In this document: in pieces, positions 19,106-28,132 of the stretch
How positions within the stretch are numbered: the first letter of the stretch is position 1
Layout of the letters: each line of letters starts with the position of its first letter
Origin: Achromobacter sp. Bel
Lineage (GTDB): Bacteria; Pseudomonadota; Gammaproteobacteria; Burkholderiales; Burkholderiaceae_B
Assembly: GCF_012928505.1 (NCBI RefSeq)
Contig: NZ_JABBJN010000010.1
Coordinates: 82,026-146,025 of the forward strand
Direction of reading: 5' to 3'
Length of the DNA: 64,000 nucleotides
The notes under the pieces: generated by a model
The model's database searches: none
What the model was told of the DNA's origin: nothing
The model's input: only the letters and a program-made list of their open reading frames with translations
Program-made: the position numbers and the translations under genes

Positions 19106-19111
19106 TATAAT
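19106..19111 (+). promoter_or_regulatory. Candidate -10 element ahead of lptD
   Basis: A perfect TATAAT lies 42 bp before the first possible lptD start. The -35 region at about 19082-19089 (CTGGGC) is poor, so an activator or an alternative sigma factor may be needed. I do not see a convincing RpoE-type GGAACTT/TCTGA pair in the gap. Confidence 0.45.
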
Positions 19112-19152
19112 ACCGGCTCGTTTCCGTTCGCATTGGCCCTTCCGCGGCGCCG

Positions 19153-21585
19153 GTGCCAGGTTTTCCCATCGTCAAAAAAGGGCTGTTTTCACTCGTGCGC
19201 AAGGTTCGGTGGTTGATCCTCTCTGCTGTCAGCGTCGCCGCCGGGGCCGTTCAGGCCCAAGGCAGCCAGGATCCGGCTTCCGCCGCATCATCCGCTAGCG
19301 CGTCGCCCGCGGCCCCGGTGCTGCGCACGTCTCCCGGACTGCGGGTGCATCGCCTGCCCGACGGCAGCATCCCCGCCTATATGGAAGCGGACAGCATCGA
19401 AGGCGATCCTGATTCCGACCTGACCCTGACGGGCAGCGCGCAGGTGCGCCGCATCGATGGCATCATCAAGGGCGACCGGATCAATTACCGCAAGGACACG
19501 GGCGAAGTCGACGTGCAGGGCAGCGCGCGCATGATGCGCGACGGCACGCTGGTGACCGGTCCCAACGCCAAGTTCAACGTCGACAAGTACTCGGGCGAAA
19601 TCGAAAAGCCCAATTTCTGGATGGGTGCCACCGGCGGCTTCGCCGTCGCCGAGCAGGCGGACATCTTCAGCAGGTCGCAGATGCGGCTGCACACCGTCAC
19701 GTACAGCGGCTGCGCCTGCGAGACGCCGTCCTGGTACATCAAGGCCAACACCGTCGACATCGACTTCGACGAGAACGAAGGCGTGGCGCGCAACGGCGTG
19801 CTGTATTTCAAGGATGTGCCGATCCTGGCGTCGCCCTACATGACCTTCCCGGTCAAGAAGGAACGCAAGTCGGGCTTCCTGGTGCCGACGTACGGCACGA
19901 CCAGCCAGGGCGGCTTCGATTTTTCGTTGCCGTACTACCTGAACCTGGCGCCCAACTACGACGCGACGATTCAGCCGCGCTATTTCTCCAAGCGCGGCAT
20001 GCAGCTGGGGGGCGAATTCCGCTACATGGGGTCGAGCTATCTAGGCACCCTCGACGGCGCTTATCTGCCCAACGACAACGTCACCGGCGACGACCGCTGG
20101 ATGTACTGGTGGCGTCATCAGCAGACGTTCTCGCACGGCTTCTACGCGGACTGGGATATCGCGAAAGTCTCGGACGACAACTACTACCGCGACATTTCCC
20201 AACTGGGCCTGAACCAGGCGTCCACCACCTACCTGCCGCAGCGCGGCCGTGTGGGATGGGCCTCCAACTATTGGAGCGCCTACGCGCAGGTGTACAAGTA
20301 CCAGACCTTGCAGGATCCGGATGCGCCGCTGGTGCCGCCATACGACAAGGAACCCGAGCTTTACCTGCGTGGCGCACGCTACGACTGGGGTGGCTTCGAC
20401 GTGGACTGGACCTCGACCGCGGTGCGTTTCCGCCGGCCGGATTTCGGTTCGACCGTACGCTATCCGGAAGGTGACCGCCTGCAGTCCTACCCGACGGTGT
20501 CCTATCCGATCGTGCGCCCGGGCTGGTTCATCATTCCGAAGGCCGGCGTCAACTACACCCAGTACCAGACCAAATGGTATGGCGTGGATGCGCTGGGCCT
20601 GAACGGCGGAACGGCGGACGGTTTGCCGCGCTCGCAGTCGCGGACCGTGCCGATCATGTCGCTGGATGCCGGCCTTATCTTCGAACGCGACACCTCGCTG
20701 TTCGGCAAGGCCTCCACACAGACCCTGGAACCCCGTCTGTACTACCTGCGCGTGCCGTACCGCGACCAGTCCAAGCTGCCCGTCTACGACACGTCGCTGG
20801 CGGATTTCAGCTTCTCGCAGGCCTTCGAAGAAAACATCTACACGGGCGGCTGGGACCGGATCTCCAACGCCAACCAGCTGACCGCGGCATTGACGACGCG
20901 CTGGCTGGATGCCAATACCGGTTTCGAGCGCTTGTCGCTGGCCGTGGCGCAGCGCCTGTATTTCGCGGACCAGCAGGTCACCCTGCCGGGTGAAACGCCG
21001 CGCGAAAACGTGCGTTCCGATTTCCTGGTCGGCGCCAGCGCCGCGCTGACCGACACGCTCAGCACCGATGTCGCGGCGCAGTACAACCCTTACGACAACC
21101 AGTGGTCGCGCGGACTGATCAGCGCGCGCTGGTCGCCGCAGCGCCTGACGACGGTGGCGGTGTCGTACCGTTATCAACGCGATCCCCCAACCGGGGTTTC
21201 CTACCAGCCGCAGGGCCAGAACCAGGTCAGCCTGGCGTTGCAGTGGCCCTTCACCAAGCGCTGGTATGGCGTTGGCCGGGTGGATTATTCGTTGCGTTCC
21301 GGGCCGTCGAGCACCGTGGCCAATACGACCGAATCCCCCCGCGTGACGCAGGCCATCGCCGGCCTGGAGTACAAAGGCGATTGCTGCTGGGTGGGCCGCG
21401 TGGTCTACCAGCGCTATGCCGTATCGGCTACGGACGCCAACTCCGCAGTGTTCTTCCAGCTTGAGCTGACCGGCCTGGGTTCCTTGGGGACCGATCCGAT
21501 GAACCTGCTGAACAGAAGTATTCCTGGCTACACCAGCGTTACACCGCCCGTGCCGGCTGGGACCACATTTGAAAGGTATGAATGA
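19153..21585 (+). CDS. lptD: LPS-assembly outer-membrane protein LptD
   Basis: Up to 810 aa. A signal peptide (VRWLILSAVSVAAGAVQAQ) is followed by the periplasmic OstA/LptA-like beta-jellyroll (about residues 70-230, with YMEADSIEGDPDSDLTLTG) and a large beta-barrel ending in aromatic-rich strands. Two cysteine pairs, CAC near residue 190 and CC near 743, match the disulfide pattern that LptD needs. It inserts LPS in the outer leaflet with LptE. The start is uncertain: GTG at 19153 or GTG at 19195, the latter giving a normal-length signal peptide; neither has a good ribosome site. The stop overlaps the surA start (ATGATG). Confidence 0.94.
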   Translation: MPGFPIVKKGLFSLVRKVRWLILSAVSVAAGAVQAQGSQDPASAASSASASPAAPVLRTSPGLRVHRLPDGSIPAYMEADSIEGDPDSDLTLTGSAQVRRIDGIIKGDRINYRKDTGEVDVQGSARMMRDGTLVTGPNAKFNVDKYSGEIEKPNFWMGATGGFAVAEQADIFSRSQMRLHTVTYSGCACETPSWYIKANTVDIDFDENEGVARNGVLYFKDVPILASPYMTFPVKKERKSGFLVPTYGTTSQGGFDFSLPYYLNLAPNYDATIQPRYFSKRGMQLGGEFRYMGSSYLGTLDGAYLPNDNVTGDDRWMYWWRHQQTFSHGFYADWDIAKVSDDNYYRDISQLGLNQASTTYLPQRGRVGWASNYWSAYAQVYKYQTLQDPDAPLVPPYDKEPELYLRGARYDWGGFDVDWTSTAVRFRRPDFGSTVRYPEGDRLQSYPTVSYPIVRPGWFIIPKAGVNYTQYQTKWYGVDALGLNGGTADGLPRSQSRTVPIMSLDAGLIFERDTSLFGKASTQTLEPRLYYLRVPYRDQSKLPVYDTSLADFSFSQAFEENIYTGGWDRISNANQLTAALTTRWLDANTGFERLSLAVAQRLYFADQQVTLPGETPRENVRSDFLVGASAALTDTLSTDVAAQYNPYDNQWSRGLISARWSPQRLTTVAVSYRYQRDPPTGVSYQPQGQNQVSLALQWPFTKRWYGVGRVDYSLRSGPSSTVANTTESPRVTQAIAGLEYKGDCCWVGRVVYQRYAVSATDANSAVFFQLELTGLGSLGTDPMNLLNRSIPGYTSVTPPVPAGTTFERYE

Positions 21586-23159
21586 TGCGTAGGTTGCACT
21601 CTTTGCGCCGCCTGTCCGGCAGCGCGCTGTTGCTGGCCCTTTGCGCCGGCCTGCCTGCCGCGCATGCGGCCGAGCAGACTGGCCGGGCTGCGAACAATGG
21701 CGCCAAGGCCGCGCCGCAAGCCGCGGCGCCCGCAGCGAAGGGCGAGCAGTTCGTCGACGGCATCGCCGCCGTGGTCGACAAGGATGTGATCACGTTGCGC
21801 GAATTGCGCGATGCGTCGCTCCGCATTTCGGGTGAACTGAAGTCGCGCGGCATCCAGGTGCCCGACGACCAGACCTTGCAGCATCAGGTCTTGCAGCGCC
21901 TGATCATGGAGCGCGTGCAGCGCCATGAAGCCGACCGTCTGGGCATCCGCGTGGATGACGCCCAGGTCGACCAGGCCATCCAGACCATCTCGGGACGCAA
22001 CAAGATCAGCGTGGCGCAGTTGCGCGCGGAAATCGAAAAATCGGGCACGACGTGGGACGCCTACCGCAAATCGCTGCGTGATGAGATCCGCTCGGATCGC
22101 CTGCGCCAGCGTGCCGTGGACTCCACCATCGTCATTTCCGACACCGAAGTCGATGCCTTCCTGAAGGACCAGCGCCGCAATCCGGCGTTCGGCGCGGCGC
22201 CGCAAGCCCAGCCCCAGGCCCAACCGGAAGCCCCGCCCGAGCAGGCCGCCGCGCCCGCCGGTCCCATGCTCTACGCACTGGCGCAGATCCTGGTGCGCGT
22301 GCCGGAAGGCTCGTCGTCAGAACAGCTTGCCCTGTTGCGCAAGAAGGCCGAAGGCATCCTGGCGCGCGCCAAGCGCGGCGACGATTTCGCCAGCCTGGCC
22401 GCGGCCTCTTCTGACGGCCCCGAAGCCTTGCAAGGCGGCGTCATGGGCGTGCGCCCGCTGGACGGCTGGCCCGACCTGTTCGTCAAGGCCATCAGCAATC
22501 TGCAGAAGGGCGAAGTCACGAACCTGATCCAGAGCGGCAACGGTTTCCACATCATCAAGGTGATGGACCGCGGCACGGCGCAACCGGCTCCCGGCCGCAC
22601 CGCCCGCGCACCGGCACCCGCGCAGGCCCCGCAGCCCCAGCAGCCGGCGGCGCGTCCGCAGGCCGCCGCGCCGCAAGGTCCGACGGAAGTCATGCAGACC
22701 CGCGCCCGCCACATCCTGATCAAGACCTCCACCGTCATGAGCGACGAGACCGCGCGTCAACGCCTGGAACAGGTGCGCCAGCGCCTGGTGGCCGGCGACG
22801 CGAAGTTCGAAGACATGGCGCGCCAGTATTCGCAGGACTCGACGGCCCCCCAAGGCGGCGAACTGGGATGGTTGAACCCGGGTGAGACCGTGCCGCCGTT
22901 CGAAGCCGCCATGAACGCCTTGCAGCCGGGCGAGATCAGCCCTCCGATCCAGTCGCCTTTCGGTTGGCACTTGATCCAGGTTGAAGAACGCCGCCAGCAT
23001 GACGTCACCGACGAATTGGCCCGCATGAAAGCGCGCCAGATCCTGTTCGAGCGCCGCGCCCAGCCTGCTTTCGAAGATTGGCTCGACCAGTTGCGCGCCC
23101 AAGCGTACGTCGACAACCGTCTGGAAAAGCAGCAGAAGATCCAGCAGAACAACCGCTAA
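21582..23159 (+). CDS. surA: Periplasmic chaperone and peptidyl-prolyl isomerase SurA
   Basis: 525 aa, about 100 longer than the E. coli protein. A signal peptide (LSGSALLLALCAGLPAAHAAE) precedes the N-terminal chaperone domain (about residues 55-190, DGIAAVVDKDVITLREL). Two parvulin (PpiC) domains follow, about 228-325 (LYALAQILVRVPEG..) and 372-475 (TRARHILIKTS..). Pro/Ala/Gln-rich linkers lie before the first (about 203-225) and between the two (about 338-365). SurA escorts outer-membrane proteins, including LptD encoded just upstream, to the BAM machine. Confidence 0.93.
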   Translation: MMRRLHSLRRLSGSALLLALCAGLPAAHAAEQTGRAANNGAKAAPQAAAPAAKGEQFVDGIAAVVDKDVITLRELRDASLRISGELKSRGIQVPDDQTLQHQVLQRLIMERVQRHEADRLGIRVDDAQVDQAIQTISGRNKISVAQLRAEIEKSGTTWDAYRKSLRDEIRSDRLRQRAVDSTIVISDTEVDAFLKDQRRNPAFGAAPQAQPQAQPEAPPEQAAAPAGPMLYALAQILVRVPEGSSSEQLALLRKKAEGILARAKRGDDFASLAAASSDGPEALQGGVMGVRPLDGWPDLFVKAISNLQKGEVTNLIQSGNGFHIIKVMDRGTAQPAPGRTARAPAPAQAPQPQQPAARPQAAAPQGPTEVMQTRARHILIKTSTVMSDETARQRLEQVRQRLVAGDAKFEDMARQYSQDSTAPQGGELGWLNPGETVPPFEAAMNALQPGEISPPIQSPFGWHLIQVEERRQHDVTDELARMKARQILFERRAQPAFEDWLDQLRAQAYVDNRLEKQQKIQQNNR

Positions 23160-23177
23160 ACGCATTACGGGCTTTTC

Positions 23178-23969
23178 ATGTCTCAACACCAGGCGCGCAA
23201 GCGCTTTGGCCAGAACTTCCTGACCGACGAAAGCGTCGTCGAGTCCATCGTCCGGGCGGTTGCTCCCGCCCGTGACGATGCCGTGGTCGAGATCGGCCCG
23301 GGTTTGTCTGCGCTTACCCGGCCGCTGCTCGAGCGGTTGGATCACCTGACCGCAGTCGAGATCGACCGCGATCTGGCCGCCCGGCTGCGCAAGCAGTTCG
23401 AGGCAAGCCGCCTGACGGTTGTCGAAGCCGATGCGTTGACGGTGGATTTTTCGCAGTTCGGCAGCGCGTTGCGTGTCGTGGGCAACCTGCCTTACAACAT
23501 CTCCAGCCCGCTGCTGTTCCATCTGATGACGTGGGCCGACCACATCCGCGACCAGCATTTCATGTTGCAGCGCGAAGTGATCGACCGCATGGTGGCGCAG
23601 CCGGGGTCGGGCGATTTCAGCCGTCTGTCCGTGATGCTGCAATCACGCTACCGCATGCACAAGCTGTTCGACGTGCCGCCCGAGGCCTTCGACCCGCCGC
23701 CCAAGGTGGTGTCGGCCATCGTGCGCATGGTCCCGCTGCCGGCGGACCGTCTGCGTCCGGTCAGTACGCGGGCTTTTGAAACCGTGGTGGCGCGCGCGTT
23801 CTCGCAGCGCCGCAAGATGCTGCGCCGCGTGTTGGCGGACTGGGCGCCGCAGGTGCCTTGGGAAGCCCTGGACATCGCGCCCACGGCACGTGCCGAAGAC
23901 ATCTCGGTGGACCGCTACATCCGCTTGTCGGATGCGCTGGTGGAAGCGGGCGTCCTGCAATCCGCCTGA
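23178..23969 (+). CDS. rsmA: 16S rRNA (adenine1518-N6/adenine1519-N6)-dimethyltransferase
   Basis: 263 aa, standard length for RsmA/KsgA. It begins [17 protein letters not shown], has the SAM motif [18 protein letters not shown] and the catalytic motif [16 protein letters not shown]. It dimethylates two adjacent adenines at the 3' end of 16S rRNA during small-subunit assembly. In E. coli the order is lptD-surA-pdxA-rsmA; here pdxA is absent and rsmA follows surA after 18 bp. A strong terminator follows. Confidence 0.95.
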   Translation: MSQHQARKRFGQNFLTDESVVESIVRAVAPARDDAVVEIGPGLSALTRPLLERLDHLTAVEIDRDLAARLRKQFEASRLTVVEADALTVDFSQFGSALRVVGNLPYNISSPLLFHLMTWADHIRDQHFMLQREVIDRMVAQPGSGDFSRLSVMLQSRYRMHKLFDVPPEAFDPPPKVVSAIVRMVPLPADRLRPVSTRAFETVVARAFSQRRKMLRRVLADWAPQVPWEALDIAPTARAEDISVDRYIRLSDALVEAGVLQSA

Positions 23970-23986
23970 AACGCGGTCTCAAGATG

Positions 23987-24010
23987 AAAAGCCCGCTGAT
24001 GCGGGCTTTT
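23987..24010. terminator. Bidirectional intrinsic terminator between rsmA and the glycerate kinase gene
   Basis: AAAAGCCCGC (23987-23996) and GCGGGCTTTT (24001-24010) form a perfect 10-bp stem with the 4-nt loop TGAT. A run of T follows on both strands, so it can end both the plus-strand lptD-surA-rsmA transcript and the convergent kinase transcript. Confidence 0.9.
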
Positions 24011-24028
24011 TCATGTGGAGGCTGGCGT

Positions 24029-25171
24029 CTACAGCATGCGCTTTTGCGCGGCCATCCACAGTTGCATCACATCGCGCGCGCGGTCGGCAAGCAGCTTTTC
24101 GGCGTCCGTCAGCGCCTGCTGCAGCGTGATGGGGCCGGGGGCGAGGCTGAATGCCGCGCTGATGCCGCAGGCGTGTAGCGCTTCATAGCCGTCGCCGAGC
24201 GACCCTGCCAGCGCGACGACCGGCACGCCGGCCCGCTGCGCGATCCGTGCCACGCCCGCAGGCGTCTTGCCGCGCAGCGTCTGCGCGTCCATGCGGCCTT
24301 CGCCGGTGAACACCAGTGTGGCGCCTTCGATGGCCTCTGCCAGCCCGCCCAGTTCGGCCACGATTTCGACGCCGGGCCGGAAGTGCGCTTGCAGGAAGGC
24401 CTTGGCGGCGAACCCCAGGCCGCCGGCGGCGCCCGCGCCGGGTTCGTTGCGGTGGTCGGCGCCCAAGTGCCGCGCGCAGACGTCGGCGAAGTTCGTCAGC
24501 ATCTGGTCCAGCGCCAGCACCTGTTCCGGCGTGGCGCCTTTCTGCGGCCCGAAAATGTGCGAGGCGCCTTGCGGGCCGCACAGCGGATTGTCCACATCAG
24601 AGGCGATGTCGATACGGATGCTGGCCAGGCGCGGGTCCAACCCGCGCGTGTCCAGGCTGGCCAGCTTGCCCAGCGCGCCGCCGCCCGGCGGCAGGCTATG
24701 GCCTTCCGCGTCCAGCAGGCGCACGCCCAATGCCGTCAGCATGCCGGCGCCCGCGTCGTTGGTGGCCGAGCCGCCCAGTCCCAGGATGATGCGCGTGGCG
24801 CCCGCGTTGATGGCGGCCAGCATCAGTTCGCCCACGCCGTGGCTGCTGGCGCGCATCGGGTCGCGCTTGGACGGGGCGATCAGTTCCAGGCCCGCCGCCG
24901 CGGCCATTTCAATGACGGCGGTGCCGTCTTGCAGCAAGCCCCAGACGGCATCGACCTTGTAGCCCAGCGCATCGTTGACGGTCAGTTGCCGTTCCTTGCC
25001 GCCTGTCGCGGCCAACACGGCCTCGACCGTGCCTTCGCCACCGTCCGCCATCGGCACGCATATCGTGTGGGCGCCGGGGCAGGCGGCTTTGACGCCGCGT
25101 GCAATGGCCGCCGCGGCATCGGGCGCGGAAACGCTTTCTTTGAACGAGTCGGGAGCAATGACGATTTTCAC
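24029..25171 (-). CDS. glxK: Glycerate kinase (GarK/GlxK type)
   Basis: 380 aa starting with GTG at 25171 (VKIVIAPDSFKES), the conserved family beginning; the open frame upstream is antisense to the pyruvate kinase gene. Family motifs include MADGGEGTVEAVLAATGG, ILGLGGSATNDAGAGML and VFTGEGRMDAQTLRGKTP. The enzyme phosphorylates D-glycerate to 2-phosphoglycerate, feeding lower glycolysis. The divergent neighbour is pyruvate kinase, two steps further along, and the 105-bp gap between them should hold both promoters. Confidence 0.93.
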   Translation of the reverse strand: MKIVIAPDSFKESVSAPDAAAAIARGVKAACPGAHTICVPMADGGEGTVEAVLAATGGKERQLTVNDALGYKVDAVWGLLQDGTAVIEMAAAAGLELIAPSKRDPMRASSHGVGELMLAAINAGATRIILGLGGSATNDAGAGMLTALGVRLLDAEGHSLPPGGGALGKLASLDTRGLDPRLASIRIDIASDVDNPLCGPQGASHIFGPQKGATPEQVLALDQMLTNFADVCARHLGADHRNEPGAGAAGGLGFAAKAFLQAHFRPGVEIVAELGGLAEAIEGATLVFTGEGRMDAQTLRGKTPAGVARIAQRAGVPVVALAGSLGDGYEALHACGISAAFSLAPGPITLQQALTDAEKLLADRARDVMQLWMAAQKRML

Positions 25172-25276
25172 GGGTTTGAATGGGCTCGTTGTGGGTCGGT
25201 GTGACGACCATGATACCCGTGCGGACGCAGGCGGCGTACCATAACGCTTTCGTTGTTTTTGCGAGAGTGGACCGTC

Positions 25277-26719
25277 ATGCCTGTATTGCGCCGCACCAAA
25301 ATTGTCGCCACCTTGGGCCCTTCGACTTCGTCGCCCGAACGCATTGATGCACTGATCCGCGCAGGCCTGGATGTGGCCCGCTTGAACTTCTCGCACGGCA
25401 GCGCGGACGACCACCGCGAGCGCGCCCGCCTGGTGCGCGAGATCGCCGCCAGGCAAGGCCGTTTCGTCGCCATCATGGGCGATCTGCAGGGACCCAAGAT
25501 TCGCATTGCGCGCTTCACGGACAAGCTGGTGCAGTTGCAGGTCGGCCAACCGTTCACGCTGTCGCGTGTGCATCCCAAGGAAGCCGGCAACGCCAGCATC
25601 GTGGGCATCGATTACCCCGAACTCGTGACCGACTGCCGCGTGGGCGACGAACTGCTGCTGGATGACGGCCGCGTCGTGCTGGTGGTGGACCGCGTCGAAG
25701 GCGACGAAGTCCACACGACCGTGACGGTGGGCGGGCCGTTGTCGAACAACAAGGGCATCAACCGCCGCGGCGGCGGCTTGTCCGCGCCCAGCCTGACCGA
25801 CAAGGATCGCGTCGACATCAAGCTCGCGGCTGAAATGGAATTGGACTATGTGGCCGTGTCGTTCCCGCGCTACGGCAGCGATATCGACGAGGCCCGCACC
25901 CTGCTGGCCGAAGCCGGCAGCCAGGCCTGGATCATCGCGAAGATCGAGCGTGCTGAAGCGGTGGCGGACGACGAAGCGCTGGACGCCCTGATCCGCGCCA
26001 GCGACGGCGTGATGGTGGCGCGCGGCGACTTGGGCGTGGAAGTCGGGGACGCAGAATTGGTGGGCATCCAGAAGCGCATCATCCAGCACGCGCGCACGCT
26101 GAACAAGGTCGTGATCACGGCCACGCAGATGATGGAGTCGATGATCTCCAGCCCCATGCCCACGCGCGCCGAAGTGTCGGACGTGGCCAACGCGGTGCTG
26201 GACTACACGGACGCCGTCATGCTGTCGGCCGAAAGCGCATCGGGCCAGTATCCGGTCGAGGCCGTGCAGGCGATGGCGCGCGTGTGCCTGGGTGCGGAAA
26301 AGCACCCGACCACGACGAAATCGCATCACCGGGTGGGCGAGACCTTCACCCGTTGCGACGAGACCATCGCGCTGGCGGCCATGTACGCGGCCAACCACTT
26401 CCCCGGCGTCAAGGCCGTCATCGCGCTGACGGAAAGCGGGCACACGCCGTTGATCATGTCGCGCATCCGTTCCGGCGTGCCAATTTACTGCTACAGCCCG
26501 CACAGCCTGACGCAGAACCGCGTGGCGATGTTCCGTGGCGTCTACACGGTGCCGTTCGCGCCGTCGGATTACGAGCCGGCGGACCTGAGCAACGCCGCCA
26601 TCGACGAATTGCGCAAGCGCAACCTGGTGACGACGGGCGATTGGGTCATCCTGACCAAGGGCGACTTCTACCGCGACAGCGGCGGCACCAACGGCATGAA
26701 GATCCTGTTGGTGGATTAG
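25277..26719 (+). CDS. pyk: Pyruvate kinase
   Basis: 480 aa from ATG at 25277; a TTG at 25253 in frame is less likely because the family starts directly at RRTKIVATLGPSTSS. Domain A carries LDVARLNFSHGSADDH, IMGDLQGPKIRI and the signature AWIIAKIERAEAV with the catalytic Lys-Glu; MVARGDLGVEVG and VITATQMMESM follow, and the C-terminal domain ends GGTNGMKIL. It converts phosphoenolpyruvate and ADP to pyruvate and ATP. It faces glycerate kinase divergently. Confidence 0.95.
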   Translation: MPVLRRTKIVATLGPSTSSPERIDALIRAGLDVARLNFSHGSADDHRERARLVREIAARQGRFVAIMGDLQGPKIRIARFTDKLVQLQVGQPFTLSRVHPKEAGNASIVGIDYPELVTDCRVGDELLLDDGRVVLVVDRVEGDEVHTTVTVGGPLSNNKGINRRGGGLSAPSLTDKDRVDIKLAAEMELDYVAVSFPRYGSDIDEARTLLAEAGSQAWIIAKIERAEAVADDEALDALIRASDGVMVARGDLGVEVGDAELVGIQKRIIQHARTLNKVVITATQMMESMISSPMPTRAEVSDVANAVLDYTDAVMLSAESASGQYPVEAVQAMARVCLGAEKHPTTTKSHHRVGETFTRCDETIALAAMYAANHFPGVKAVIALTESGHTPLIMSRIRSGVPIYCYSPHSLTQNRVAMFRGVYTVPFAPSDYEPADLSNAAIDELRKRNLVTTGDWVILTKGDFYRDSGGTNGMKILLVD

Positions 26720-26729
26720 GACCGGCCCG

Positions 26730-26749
26730 GGCGGGGTGCAAGCCCCGCC
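26730..26749. terminator. Weak hairpin between convergent pyk and SpmAB-like gene
   Basis: GGCGGGG (26730-26736) pairs with CCCCGCC (26743-26749) across a 6-nt loop, in the 36-bp gap between two convergent stop codons. No T run follows on the plus strand, so it is at best a weak terminator. Confidence 0.4.
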
Positions 26750-26755
26750 ACGGCC

Positions 26756-27985
26756 TTAACCGAAGAACCAGTAGCACACGCCGATCGCGGCCAGCACGCC
26801 GGCCAGATCGGCGATCAGCGCGCAGCCTACCGCGTGGCGCGCGCGCAGAATTCCCACCGATCCGAAATACACCGCCAGCACGTAGAAGGTGGTTTCCGTG
26901 CTGCCTTGCATCACCGCGGCCAGCAGGGCGGGGAAGCTGTCCACGCCATGGTGCGCCATGGTTTCCAGCATCATGGCGCGCGCGGCGCTGCCCGAGAACG
27001 GCTTGACCAGCGCCGTGGGCAGGGCGTCAACGAAACGCGTGTCCCAGCCGGCGTACTGCGCCAGCCAGCGGATGCCGTCCAGCAGGAAGTCCAAGGCGCC
27101 CGAGGCGCGTAGCACGCCCACCGCGCACAGCATCGCCACCAGATAGGGCAGCAGGCTCTTGGCGATGTCGAAGCCTTCCTTGGCGCCCTCGATGAAGGCC
27201 TCGTAGACGGGCACTTTCTTGCAGGCGCCCGCGATCAGGAACGCCAGCAGAATGCCGAACAGCGCCAGGTTGCCCAGCAGCGAGGACAGCGACGCAATGG
27301 CGGCGGCCGACATGCTGGCCAGCAGCGCCATGAAGCCGCCCATGACCAGCGCCGCGCCGCCCAGCCACAGCATCACGACCGGATCCGTCAGGCGCAGCCG
27401 CTGGCAGACGGCGACCGCCAGGAAACCCGCCAGCGTCGAGGCGCTGGTGGCCAGCAGGATCGGCAGGAACACCAGGGTGGGGTCGGCGGCGCCCTGTTGC
27501 GCGCGGAACATGAACAGCGTGACGGGCAACAGCGTCAGCGACGACGCGTTCAGCACCAGGAAGAGGATCTGCGCGTTGCTGGCGGTTTCGGGGGTGGGGT
27601 TCAGCGATTGCAGTTCGCGCATGGCGCGCAGGCCGATCGGCGTGGCGGCATTGTCCAGCCCCAGGCCGTTGGCGGCGAAGTTCAGCGTGATCAGGCCGAT
27701 GGCGGGATGGTTGCGCGGCACCTCCGGCATCAGGCGCGCGAACAGCGGCCCCAGCAGGCGCGCCAGCTTTTCCACCAGCCCGGCGCCTTCGGCGATGCGC
27801 AGGAACCCCAGCCACAGCGTCAGCGTGCCGAACAGCAGCACCATGACTTCCACGGACACGCGCGCCATGTCGAACAGGCTGGCCACCATCAGGCGGAAGA
27901 CGTCGGGGTCGCCGACAGCCAGCCAGCGGTACAGGGCGGCGGCTGCGGCGGTCAGGAAAAAGCCCAGCCAGAGTTTGTTCAGCAT
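26756..27985 (-). CDS. Nucleoside-recognition (Gate) domain membrane protein, SpmA-SpmB fusion type
   Basis: 409 aa from ATG at 27985. It is strongly hydrophobic with about ten membrane segments in two halves. The first half is SpmA-like (LITLNFAANGLGLDNAATPIG), the second SpmB-like (FIEGAKEGFDIAKSLLPYLV .. LVKPFSGSAARAMM .. MQGSTETTFYVLAVYFGS). In Bacillus these are separate spore-maturation proteins; in proteobacteria the fused form is common and of unknown substrate. It is divergent from the acyl-CoA dehydrogenase gene at 28133. Confidence 0.82.
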   Translation of the reverse strand: MLNKLWLGFFLTAAAAALYRWLAVGDPDVFRLMVASLFDMARVSVEVMVLLFGTLTLWLGFLRIAEGAGLVEKLARLLGPLFARLMPEVPRNHPAIGLITLNFAANGLGLDNAATPIGLRAMRELQSLNPTPETASNAQILFLVLNASSLTLLPVTLFMFRAQQGAADPTLVFLPILLATSASTLAGFLAVAVCQRLRLTDPVVMLWLGGAALVMGGFMALLASMSAAAIASLSSLLGNLALFGILLAFLIAGACKKVPVYEAFIEGAKEGFDIAKSLLPYLVAMLCAVGVLRASGALDFLLDGIRWLAQYAGWDTRFVDALPTALVKPFSGSAARAMMLETMAHHGVDSFPALLAAVMQGSTETTFYVLAVYFGSVGILRARHAVGCALIADLAGVLAAIGVCYWFFG

Positions 27986-28132
27986 GCGGAATGTGCCCGG
28001 ATAGCGGTTGATTGCGCACCAGCGCGGCGACGCCCATTGTCGCAGAGTCGGCACGCCCAGGCTTGGCTGCGCGCCGCCAATTCTGGTACTTTGGCCCGAT
28101 ACGCCCTAGGGCCATAACAGTGAGGGACACTC

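Noticed and set aside
20041..21177. A 378-codon frame antisense to lptD and similar long antisense frames (for example over pyk at 25.2-26.5 kb)
   Set aside because: Shadows of strongly conserved genes; Arg/Gly/His-rich, without family motifs or ribosome sites.
25172..26503. N-terminal extension of the glycerate kinase frame (an 824-codon frame)
   Set aside because: The extension is antisense to pyruvate kinase; the family start VKIVIAPDSF is at the GTG at 25171.
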